Assembly: GCA_046498185.1 (NCBI GenBank)
Contig: JAWOBE010000182.1
Coordinates: 1-8,076, forward strand
DNA: 8,076 nt
Reading direction: 5' to 3'
Origin: CAYXDR01 sp046498185
Lineage (GTDB): Bacteria > Desulfobacterota > DSM-4660 > Desulfatiglandales > Desulfatiglandaceae
The notes under the pieces were generated by a model, which saw nothing but the letters and a program-made list of their open reading frames with translations, did not search any database and was not told the origin of the DNA. Position numbers and translations under genes: made by a program. This document shows positions 1 to 3,986 of this stretch, piece after piece. Every line of letters begins with the position of its first letter. Positions within the stretch are counted from its first letter, which is position 1.

Positions 1-86
1 CGGGGGGACATCGGGGTTCCTTTTCTTTTGCGCATGTCCGGAAAAATCCGACTGTTTTCCTTATTATATACAGAGTCCGGGAAAAA
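1..86. other. Non-coding edge with a short near-direct repeat
   Basis: No gene is visible here. The stretch lies downstream of the minus-strand exonuclease relic. It holds two near-identical words, gtccggaaaaatc (36-48) and gtccgggaaaaatc (75-88). The first also forms a weak CGGA/TCCG inverted repeat around an A-run. No convincing terminator was found: neither strand has a strong stem followed by a T-run. Confidence 0.4.
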
Positions 87-347
87 TCACATATTCAGGA
101 TCAGGCCGACCGGGCAGTGATCCGAACCATAAATGCTGTTGTCGATAAAGGCGTCCTGAACCCGGCCGCTGTCAAAAAGGTCCCTGGAGACGAAAAAATA
201 ATCGATCCGCCACCCGGCGTTGTTCTGGCGGGCGTTAAACCGATAGGTCCACCAGGAGTATTTCACGGTATCCGGATAAAGGGCGCGAAAAGTGTCCACA
301 TACCCCCTGCCCACGATATGGAGCAGAATGCTTGAAGCGCTTTCCAA
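87..347 (-). pseudogene. xthA: Exodeoxyribonuclease III, C-terminal fragment (5'-truncated)
   Basis: This encodes the last third of an ExoIII/AP-endonuclease, a DNA repair enzyme that cuts abasic sites and removes 3' blocks. Seen in the 86-residue reading: GYVDTFRALYPD (15-26), YSWWTYRFNARQNNAGWRIDY (30-50) and SIYGSDHCPV (71-80). These are the family's hallmark C-terminal motifs, with the catalytic Asp (D49) and the His of the SDH motif (H77). Full-length members are about 255-270 residues. The metal-binding Glu and the Asn/Asp catalytic residues of the N-terminal half are missing. The only in-frame start is a TTG at 347, and an in-frame stop lies three codons upstream, so the rest is gone rather than outside the window. 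The break falls about a dozen bases from the attC-like site at 360-416, which suggests integron rearrangement removed the 5' part. It is almost certainly non-functional. Confidence 0.85.
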
Positions 348-359
348 GCAAGGTCACTA

Positions 360-416
360 GCCGAACCAAAGGATACATCCGACTCGCAAACTCGCGGCTG
401 ATCCAAGCCGTTCGGC
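360..416 (+). other. Integron attC-like recombination site, 57 bp
   Basis: The site begins with GCCGAAC (360-366) and ends with GTTCGGC (410-416), an exact 7-bp inverted pair matching the outer R''/R' boxes of attC sites (consensus RYYYAAC and GTTRRRY; the fourth base of the right box deviates). Inner pairing is partial: GGAT (371-374) with ATCC (401-404) and CCG (379-381) with CGG (395-397), with unpaired bases between, as expected for the L''/L' boxes with extrahelical positions. The 57-bp length is that of classical '59-base elements'. Cleavage would fall between G410 and T411, making 411 the first base of the downstream higBA cassette. The same GCCGAAC word recurs after higA at 1107, supporting the call. 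Confidence 0.6.
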
Positions 417-429
417 GTATGAAAAATAT

Positions 430-458
430 TTGACGTAGCATGGATGCCGTGCTACCGT
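430..458 (+). promoter_or_regulatory. higBA (first) promoter with nested palindromic operator
   Basis: TTGACG (430-435), a 17-bp spacer and TACCGT (453-458) form a sigma70-like promoter. The -35/-10 interval is filled by an inverted repeat, GTAGCATGG (435-443) / CCGTGCTAC (447-455), complementary at all but one pair around a 3-bp centre. HigA or the HigBA complex would bind here, giving the usual autorepression of type II modules. Transcription is predicted to begin at about 464-466, on the toxin's ATG. Confidence 0.65.
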
Positions 459-464
459 GAAAGT

Positions 465-758
465 ATGATACAATCATTCAAGAGCGAAGGCACTGAAGAT
501 ATTTTTGATGGGCAAAACAGCAAGGCTGCCCGAAAATCATGTCCGCAATATCTTTGGATCATGGCTGCGCGAAAACTGGAACAGATTGACTCCGCAACAA
601 ATCTTGACGATTTAAAGGTTCCCCCGGGAAATCGCTTGGAAGCACTGTCGGGGAATCGTGATGGGCAGTATAGTATTCGAATCAATGATCAATATCGAGT
701 ATGTTTTGAATGGGACAACGATAGTGCAAATAATGTTGAAATAGTCGATTACCATTGA
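465..758 (+). CDS. higB: HigB-type mRNA interferase toxin
   Basis: The predicted toxin is a RelE/ParE-fold ribosome-dependent mRNA interferase of the HigB-like family, 97 residues, the normal family length. Key signs: the MIQSFKSEGTEDIFDG N-terminus, LDDLKVPPGNRLEALSGNRDGQYSIRINDQYRVCFEW (48-83) with the basic and aromatic residues of the core strands, and the family's closing VEIVDYH (91-97). Start choice: ATG 465 matches the family N-terminus (MI.SF). An in-frame ATG at 444 would add seven residues lying inside the operator. There is no Shine-Dalgarno before 465, and the promoter places the transcript start there, so translation may be leaderless. The antitoxin gene follows after 16 bp; toxin-first order is typical of higBA. 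No disabling change is visible. Confidence 0.9.
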   Translation: MIQSFKSEGTEDIFDGQNSKAARKSCPQYLWIMAARKLEQIDSATNLDDLKVPPGNRLEALSGNRDGQYSIRINDQYRVCFEWDNDSANNVEIVDYH

Positions 759-774
759 ATATTAGGAGGATATT

Positions 775-1098
775 ATGGTTAGAATTCCAAAATACAGGGA
801 GCCGACGCATCCGGGAAAAATGTTGATGGCTGAATTTTTGGCTCCTATGTCAATCACTCAACGTGATTTGTCTAAGGCGATTCATGTTCCTTACCAACGA
901 ATTAATGAGATCGTGAATGGGCGACGCGGTATTACACCCAGTACCGCCTTGCGCTTGGCAAAATTTTTCAATATGTCAGAAGATTTTTGGATGAATATGC
1001 AGCTTCGTTGGGATTTGTATCGTGCAAAAAATTCAGAAGAAGGAGAATTGCGTATGATAAAGCCTTATACATCTTCTGAATACGCAGCCCATATTTAA
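775..1098 (+). CDS. higA: HigA-type antitoxin, XRE-family DNA-binding protein
   Basis: This is the antitoxin partner of the preceding HigB: it neutralises the toxin and represses the shared promoter. The 107-residue product opens with the family signature YREPTHPGKMLMAEFL (7-22). A Cro/C1-type helix-turn-helix follows, ITQRDLSKAIHVPYQRINEIVNGRRGITPSTALRLAKFF (27-65), then the family's C-terminal FWMNMQLRWDLYRAK (71-85). A strong AGGAGG (764-769) sits 5 bases before ATG 775, in contrast to the toxin, which has none. That would favour antitoxin synthesis from the shared mRNA. The tail after about residue 88 (EEGELRMIKPYTSSEYAAHI) is plausible for the family, so the protein is probably intact. 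Confidence 0.92.
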   Translation: MVRIPKYREPTHPGKMLMAEFLAPMSITQRDLSKAIHVPYQRINEIVNGRRGITPSTALRLAKFFNMSEDFWMNMQLRWDLYRAKNSEEGELRMIKPYTSSEYAAHI

Positions 1099-1106
1099 AA
1101 CAACTC

Positions 1107-1134
1107 GCCGAACAACTGCGTGAACCCGACGCGG
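1107..1134 (+). other. Left half of an attC-like site (R''-L'')
   Basis: GCCGAAC (1107-1113) is identical to the first box of the site at 360-416 and complementary to the GTTCGGC core that starts this cassette. It is followed by GC-rich AACTGCGTGAACCCGACGCG, which looks like the descending arm of an attC hairpin. No complementary ascending arm with a GTT core lies within the usual 150 bp, so only half the site remains. The same bases also read as QLAEQLREPDAVK in another frame, ending at a TAA at 1140-1142. Confidence 0.4.
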
Positions 1135-1425
1135 TGAAATAATGGCTGTTTTTAGATGGATTAGAAGGCCGATCCAAAAGTATCGGAGCTAAATAAAGGC
1201 AGTCCTGACTCTGTCGCAAAAGAGCAAGGCGACACGAAGGTCGTCGAGGTTTCATCCGTTGCGAGCCGAAATCCAAAAATTTTGCATCATCAGGATGTAA
1301 ATGGGCAAAAAATATTTTGCGGAAAAATCCGATTCAATTGAAAATCCGGGCTGAAGCAGTTGAGAGTTTTAGGGGGCCGTGTAAAAAACTGCGGGCCATA
1401 AAATTATCGATACAGTTATGCTTGA
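1135..1425. other. Gene-poor stretch, no recognisable feature
   Basis: No long or recognisable reading frame is present. The longest plus-strand open stretch (about 50 codons, roughly 1165-1337, containing SPDSVAKEQGDTKVVEVSSVASRNPKI) has no good start or Shine-Dalgarno and no family resemblance that I recognise. The base composition is more AT-rich towards 1300-1460. It probably represents decayed cassette DNA between the half attC and the YpsA relic. Confidence 0.35.
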
Positions 1426-1451
1426 CAATACAGATTTAAATTAAGTACAAG
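1422..1451 (+). promoter_or_regulatory. Possible orphan promoter
   Basis: TTGACA (1422-1427) with an 18-bp AT-rich spacer and TACAAG (1446-1451) resembles the two higBA promoters (TTGACR-N17-TACNNT). The segment AAGTACAAGTATT is weakly palindromic, like a toxin-antitoxin operator. No intact gene follows; only the YpsA relic lies downstream. It may be a leftover from a lost toxin-antitoxin cassette. Confidence 0.3.
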
Positions 1452-1512
1452 TATTTTCAAAATAGATAGGCCAGATCCTCGCCATGTCCATCTCTTTCCA
1501 ACAGGACCTGAA

Positions 1513-1779
1513 ATGGCCGATGCAGAACAAAAAATCTCGATTATCCGTAATGACATCTCAATATCGCATTGTACCCGCAGAATAACCAAAATCATATCAG
1601 GCGTGCAGACAGGTGCCGATCAGGCCGCTCTTGAAGTAGCAATCGAAAGGGAAATCCCCAGCGTGGCTGGATTCCGAAGGGAAGAAAAACCCAGGCCACC
1701 CTGGTTCCCAAAAAATACCAGCGCAAAGAAATGGAAACGCCCAGCTATCTGAAAGGAACCGAGCGGGGGGTCAATTTTG
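1513..1779 (+). pseudogene. YpsA-like putative molybdenum carrier protein, frameshifted relic
   Basis: The relic belongs to the YpsA/SLOG-like 'putative molybdenum carrier' family (Rossmann-like nucleotide or ligand-binding fold; precise function poorly known). In the first frame, IISGVQTGADQAALEVAIEREIP (about 1591-1659) matches the family N-terminal motif SGGQTGxDxAAL. The continuation lies in the frame shifted by one base: GWIPKGRKTQATLVPKKYQRKEMETPSYLKGTER (about 1665-1766), which matches the family's GGWxPKGRxxEDGxxPxxYxLxET block. The join near 1655-1664 is best explained by loss of one base. The family's third section is absent: after GVNFG the reading enters an unrelated recombinase relic. 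The frame is open upstream from 1426 without a clear start, so the ATG at 1513 is only nominal. Confidence 0.7.
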
Positions 1780-1788
1780 GGTTGTCGT

Positions 1789-1950
1789 TTCGAGCATTCC
1801 TTTGCGATGAATCGCCTGGAAAGGGGCTACGACATTCGGAAAAACCACGGGACATCGGCCATAAGGACGTGAAAACCACAATGATTTATACCCATGTTCT
1901 GAACGGGGGAAGCAAGGGCGTCAAGAGTCCCGCGGGCGACCTGCAAGGGT
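1789..1950 (+). pseudogene. intI: Integron-type tyrosine recombinase, C-terminal relic
   Basis: Integron integrases insert and excise gene cassettes at attI and attC sites. The remnant is read in two frames. EHSFAMNRLERGYDIR (about 1792-1839) corresponds to the family's RHSFAxxLLExGYDIR. GHKDVKTTMIYTHVLNGGSKGVKSPA (about 1857-1935) corresponds to the last catalytic His and the Tyr nucleophile (TAT 1887-1889), followed by the THVLNRGxxGVRSP tail characteristic of IntI rather than of phage integrases. Between them the expected TVQELL segment is 17 instead of 18 bases long, so a single-base loss caused the shift. The N-terminal and central domains are absent; the sequence upstream is the YpsA relic. 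It is not functional. It lies in the same direction as the cassettes, with its 3' end facing the attI-like site. Confidence 0.7.
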
Positions 1951-2042
1951 GGCGTGTTATGCAGAAACCATATATACCTTCGAGTAATCGACAAAATTGC
2001 CATAACCTACAGAAATCAATGGTTTTATGATATTTTTAGGTT

Positions 2043-2108
2043 CAGGGTGTTATGACGCGATCGAAACAGACAGGGTGTTATAGAGAAACTATCTAATCAT
2101 TGTTATCC
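2043..2108 (+). other. attI-like site: three spaced GTTAT boxes ending in a cassette core
   Basis: Three boxes, GTTATGA (2049-2055), GTTATAG (2077-2083) and GTTATCC (2102-2108), occur as direct repeats 28 and 25 bp apart. The first two sit in an identical 11-mer, CAGGGTGTTAT (2043-2053 and 2071-2081). Known attI sites carry a core site plus direct repeats that bind the integrase, beside intI. Here the last box is also the exact start of the downstream cassette (cut between G2102 and T2103), and the integrase relic lies just upstream. An alternative is a degraded attC. No inverted hairpin partner is obvious, which favours attI. Confidence 0.4.
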
Positions 2109-2129
2109 TAAGCACAGCAAAAATTCCGC

Positions 2130-2158
2130 TTGACACCTGATACGTATCTGGTTACACT
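2130..2158 (+). promoter_or_regulatory. higBA (second) promoter with nested palindromic operator
   Basis: TTGACA (2130-2135), a 17-bp spacer and TACACT (2153-2158) form a near-consensus sigma70 promoter. The spacer contains the perfect palindrome GATACGTATC (2139-2148), extending with one mismatched pair to 18 bp (2135-2152). Its position between -35 and -10 fits repression by HigA. Transcription should start at about 2165-2167, on the toxin's ATG. Confidence 0.75.
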
Positions 2159-2166
2159 AACAAAAC

Positions 2167-2445
2167 ATGATTCAAAAATTCAAACATAAAGGGCTCAAGC
2201 GATTATACGAATCCGGAATATCGAGTGGCGTGGACCCCCAACATGTAACCCGGATCAGGAAGATCCTCGCTCTCCTTGAAACGGCTGAAACGCCTGAAGA
2301 CATGGACTTGCCCGGTCTGGGACTACACCCGCTCAGAGGAGACCGTAAAGGAACTTGGGCGGTAAAAGTCAGTGGTAACTGGCGAATTACATTCAAGTTC
2401 CAAAACGGAGACGCCTCTGATGTAAACTATAAAGATTATCATTAA
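2167..2445 (+). CDS. higB: HigB-type mRNA interferase toxin
   Basis: This is a 92-residue member of the HigB-like RelE-superfamily toxins, expected to cut mRNA on the ribosome. It follows the family pattern throughout: MIQKFKHKGLKRLYESG (1-17), RIRKILALLETAETPEDMDLPG (29-50), LHPLRGDRKGTWAVKVSGNWRITFKF (53-78) and the terminal DVNYKDYH (85-92). The conserved basic and aromatic residues of the core strands (R57, K61, W64, W72, R73) are present. It belongs to a different subgroup from the first HigB in this window (few shared positions outside the core), so the two modules are not a recent duplication and probably do not cross-neutralise. ATG 2167 has no Shine-Dalgarno and coincides with the predicted transcript start. 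The stop overlaps the antitoxin's ribosome-binding site. Confidence 0.93.
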   Translation: MIQKFKHKGLKRLYESGISSGVDPQHVTRIRKILALLETAETPEDMDLPGLGLHPLRGDRKGTWAVKVSGNWRITFKFQNGDASDVNYKDYH

Positions 2446-2454
2446 GGAGGAAAA

Positions 2455-2742
2455 ATGGCTATGTATAATCCGCCTCACCCGGGCGAAATCATAAGAGAAT
2501 TTTGTGTGGAACCGCTAAACATCAATGTGACGGAAGCGGCCAGTGCGCTTGGCGTTACAAGAAAAACCTTTTCAGCGCTATTAAATGGCCGATCGGGAAT
2601 TAGCCCGGAAATGGCATTGAGGCTATCAAAAGTATTTGGTCGTACGCCGGAAGGTTGGCTCAGGCTCCAGCTCCAATACGATCTCTGGAAAACAAAGCAA
2701 TCCATCGATATCGGAGATTTGAAGCGTATTGAAGCGGCTTGA
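2455..2742 (+). CDS. higA: HigA-type antitoxin, XRE-family DNA-binding protein
   Basis: This is the 95-residue antitoxin and autorepressor for the adjacent toxin. It begins with the family hallmark YNPPHPGEIIREFCVEPL (4-21). A helix-turn-helix follows, NVTEAASALGVTRKTFSALLNGRSGISPEMALRLSKVFG (24-62), then the conserved PEGWLRLQLQYDLWKTKQ (65-82). The start at ATG 2455 lies 9 bp after the toxin stop, behind AGGAGG at 2445-2450, which shares one base with the toxin's TAA. The tight spacing indicates coupled translation. The gene ends 13 bp before the attC, as is common for cassette genes. It appears intact. Confidence 0.94.
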   Translation: MAMYNPPHPGEIIREFCVEPLNINVTEAASALGVTRKTFSALLNGRSGISPEMALRLSKVFGRTPEGWLRLQLQYDLWKTKQSIDIGDLKRIEAA

Positions 2743-2755
2743 AATCATATTTTTC

Positions 2756-2843
2756 GGATAACAATGGGCTGGAGAGGACGCGAAGATACAAGGCGGCATT
2801 TTCGAAAGGATTTTTCGCGCGCCTCTCAGCACAAACGTTAGGG
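2756..2843 (+). other. attC recombination site of the higBA cassette, 88 bp
   Basis: The outer boxes are GGATAAC (2756-2762) and GTTAGGG (2837-2843). Inside, GCT (2768-2770) pairs with AGC (2828-2830), GAGAGG (2772-2777) with CCTCTC (2822-2827), and CGCG (2779-2782) with CGCG (2816-2819). G2771 is left as an extrahelical base, as required for strand choice by IntI. Three bases (left) and six bases (right) separate outer and inner boxes. The only mismatch of the right core with its left partner falls after GTTA, which is expected because those bases belong to the next cassette. The cut would be between G2837 and T2838. Confidence 0.78.
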
Positions 2844-2865
2844 CATAAGCATACAAAAATAGAGC

Positions 2866-3138
2866 ATGAAAGAAATTGCTTATTTTATAAAATGCGGAAG
2901 AAAGCTTGCTGACATAGTTTCTCGTGTGTTGGTAATATGTACTCCAAATCCTAAATGGGATGGAAAGCAGGCGGGATTTAGGCATCCTAATGAATATAGG
3001 CAAGTATCAATATTTTTACTTTCAAAATTGCTGGTTCTGTTAGCACCACAAATGCCATGCTTGAACTGTCTGAAAAGGGTTTTTGGTTTCAGGCTGCAAT
3101 CCTTGCCCGCTCAGTACATGAGTCCAACTTATCAATAG
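2866..3138 (+). CDS. Unrecognised cassette ORF, doubtful
   Basis: This 90-codon reading frame starts 28 bp inside the putative third cassette (from 2838), with only a weak TAGAG upstream of its ATG. The protein (MKEIAYFIKCGRKLADIVSR...) shows no family I recognise. Its second half overlaps, in another frame, a stretch that reads far more like protein (3000-3230). Either the first part is a true N-terminus now frameshifted against that segment, or the frame is chance. I favour a broken cassette gene. Confidence 0.25.
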   Translation: MKEIAYFIKCGRKLADIVSRVLVICTPNPKWDGKQAGFRHPNEYRQVSIFLLSKLLVLLAPQMPCLNCLKRVFGFRLQSLPAQYMSPTYQ

Positions 3139-3230
3139 TATATATGATGCCGAAACCTGCCGATCAAGTAGGCAGTTGGCCATCGGAAAAGCAGAAAAAG
3201 GCATTGACTGAATTTTTTAAGGAAACATAG
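3000..3230 (+). pseudogene. C-terminal part of a cassette gene, possibly HEPN/DUF5677-like
   Basis: The frame is open from just after a TAG at 2997-2999 to TAG 3228-3230; the first ATG is at 3057. The reading NAMLELSEKGFWFQAAILARSVHESNLSIVYMMPKP followed by SWPSEKQKKALTEFFKET looks like real protein: amphipathic helices with the 'EKG-FQAA-LAR-HESN' pattern that recalls HEPN or DUF5677-type helical domains. That family guess is made by eye and is weak. No Shine-Dalgarno precedes 3057 and the upstream frame is closed, so the 5' part is lost or frameshifted, perhaps against the ORF beginning at 2866. Confidence 0.4.
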
Positions 3231-3315
3231 CGCTGCAGCGGGTAGGTGCCTCACTTACATTGGTACAAAGGGGCAGGGAGGCTGTAACGTTGATCTATAT
3301 TTCTTGGTGGACGAC

Positions 3316-3657
3316 ATGGACGAATTTCAATTGGAACGTATTTTGAACTATCGCAGGATATCGGAAAAGATCGCAACGGCGGGTCAACCCAGTGAGGGGC
3401 AACTCCTCGCGATATCGGAATCCGGCTTTGAAATCGTTATCAACCTGGGATTGGAAAACAGGGACTATTCCCTGCCCGACGAAAAGGCGCTGGTTGAGTC
3501 GCTTGGATTGAAGTATGTACATATCCCTGTGGAGTGGGAGAAGCCAACACCCCAGGACTTTCACAAGTTTATAAGCATCGTGAAGCGCAATAAGGACCGA
3601 AACCTTTTTATTCACTGTGCAGCGAACAAAAGGGTTTCCGTCTTCGTTGCCTTATAG
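3316..3657 (+). pseudogene. Protein tyrosine phosphatase-like (DUF442-related) gene, frameshifted after the active site
   Basis: The product matches the small bacterial 'protein tyrosine phosphatase family protein' group related to DUF442/BLH. In 113 residues from ATG 3316 it shows ILNYRRISEKIATAGQPSEGQ (N-terminal signature), GFEIVINLGL, DEKALVESLGLKYVHIPVEWEKPTPQDF, and the catalytic loop HCAANKRVS with the nucleophilic Cys at residue 101 and phosphate-binding Arg at 106. Family members continue with a helix (typically VFxxLYR...) and about 30-40 more residues. Here TAG follows VFVAL. Shifting by one base at 3651-3653 restores YRENRG and stays open to TAA 3737-3739, so one base has probably been lost. 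An upstream TTG (3304) could also serve as start. Catalytic residues survive, but the fold is likely incomplete. Confidence 0.65.
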
Positions 3658-3722
3658 GGAAAACCGGGGATGCTCACTATGGATAAATGATCATGCCGTG
3701 CTCATCCTTGGGAAGGGGCTTC

Positions 3723-3769
3723 TAAAGTGGACCCCTTAACCCGTGGTCTCGTTAAAGGGGCACACTTTA
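3723..3769. repeat. 47-bp interrupted inverted repeat, possible terminator or mobile-element end
   Basis: The outer arms TAAAGTG (3723-3729) and CACTTTA (3763-3769) and inner arms CCCCTTAAC (3732-3740) and GTTAAAGGGG (3751-3760) are complementary, with one extra base in the right inner arm. The loop is the 10 bases 3741-3750. Each arm contains AAAGTGNNCCCC read inwards. As RNA it would fold into a strong hairpin that could end transcription from upstream, though only a broken T-rich stretch follows. The symmetry at two levels also fits two facing terminal repeats of a lost insertion element, or a REP-like unit beside the transposase relic. Confidence 0.5.
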
Positions 3770-3793
3770 TTGTTTTATCTGCCCCAATACTGA

Positions 3794-3874
3794 GAACTGG
3801 TTCGCTATATCCACCTGAACGCTGTTCGGACTCGGCTGGTAGGGGATATGGAGGTATTGGGAGGATGCCGGTAA
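3794..3874 (+). pseudogene. REP-associated (Y1/IS200-like) transposase, short relic
   Basis: The 26-codon reading ELVRYIHLNAVRTRLVGDMEVLGGCR, ending at TAA 3872-3874, matches the conserved C-terminal segment LLRYIHLNPVRAGLVxDxEEL of Y1-type REP-associated transposases (RAYTs). These nick single-stranded DNA at short palindromic repeats. A TGA lies directly before it, and none of the catalytic HUH or Tyr region remains. It marks a past insertion, now decayed. Confidence 0.6.
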
Positions 3875-3909
3875 ACCAAATAAATCAATAGACGTGCCGC
3901 TAAATGCCC

Positions 3910-3938
3910 TTGACGGACATCCTCTTTCTGAGTATTAT
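3910..3938 (+). promoter_or_regulatory. Promoter of the ATPase gene (distal)
   Basis: TTGACG (3910-3915), a 17-bp spacer and TATTAT (3933-3938) form a strong sigma70-like promoter pointing at the ATPase gene, with a leader of about 50-65 bases. An inverted repeat, CTGAG (3928-3932) / CTCAG (3941-3945), brackets the -10 box and could be a repressor site. Confidence 0.55.
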
Positions 3939-3957
3939 TTCTCAGTCATTGAGTAAT

Positions 3958-3986
3958 TTGCTTAAATGTTGTAATTATCATATTAT
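3958..3986 (+). promoter_or_regulatory. Promoter of the ATPase gene (proximal, weaker)
   Basis: TTGCTT (3958-3963), a 17-bp spacer and TATTAT (3981-3986) form a second promoter-like pair. Its start would be near 3993, giving either a leaderless message from ATG 3993 or an about 18-base leader for ATG 4011. The region is AT-rich, so a chance match is possible. Confidence 0.35.

Larger units (their letters stand above)
411..1134 (+). mobile_element. Integron gene cassette with higBA pair (3' end eroded)
   Basis: The unit starts at the putative G^TTCGGC core (410/411), carries higB and higA with their own promoter, and runs to a GCCGAAC box at 1107-1113 that is the exact complement of the starting core. 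In an integrated cassette, the first bases of the cassette and the R'' box of its own attC are complementary, because they pair in the circular form. No right half of that attC can be found, so the 3' limit is approximate and this part has probably been deleted. Confidence 0.45.
2103..2837 (+). mobile_element. Complete integron gene cassette carrying higBA, 735 bp
   Basis: The edges are set by base pairing rules of integron cassettes. The cassette opens with TTATCC after a G (2102). Its attC opens with GGATAAC (2756-2762), the exact complement of GTTATCC, as required if the two boxes pair in the free circular cassette. The end is G2837 of the right-hand core GTTAGGG. The next cassette would start at 2838. 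The cassette contains a promoter, higB, higA and attC and little else, the compact layout typical of toxin-antitoxin cassettes in chromosomal integrons. Confidence 0.72.

Noticed and set aside
39..51. CGGAAAAATCCGA occurs here and again at 1320-1332.
   Set aside because: It is a 13-base, self-complementary, A-rich word with different flanks; likely chance.
968..1276. Minus-strand frame of 102 codons overlapping the end of the first higA.
   Set aside because: Opposite to a well-supported gene, with no recognisable motif or ribosome-binding site.
1107..1377. GGGCTGAAGCAGTT (1348-1361) is complementary to the descending arm after the 1107 box at 11 of 14 positions, and a GTT follows, suggesting a complete attC.
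   Set aside because: The span of about 265 bp is much longer than known attC sites, and the final core (GTTTTAG) does not match the left box.
2043..2081. Two 11-base repeats considered as the start of a CRISPR or tandem array.
   Set aside because: Only two copies of a short unit; the attI-like interpretation accounts for them better.
3231..3300. TAACGTTGAT near 3282 looks like an attC right core, with GCCTC/GAGGC in front.
   Set aside because: No left box complementary to the core and no proper inner arms could be found; the third cassette's expected left box (complement of GTTAGGG) is absent.
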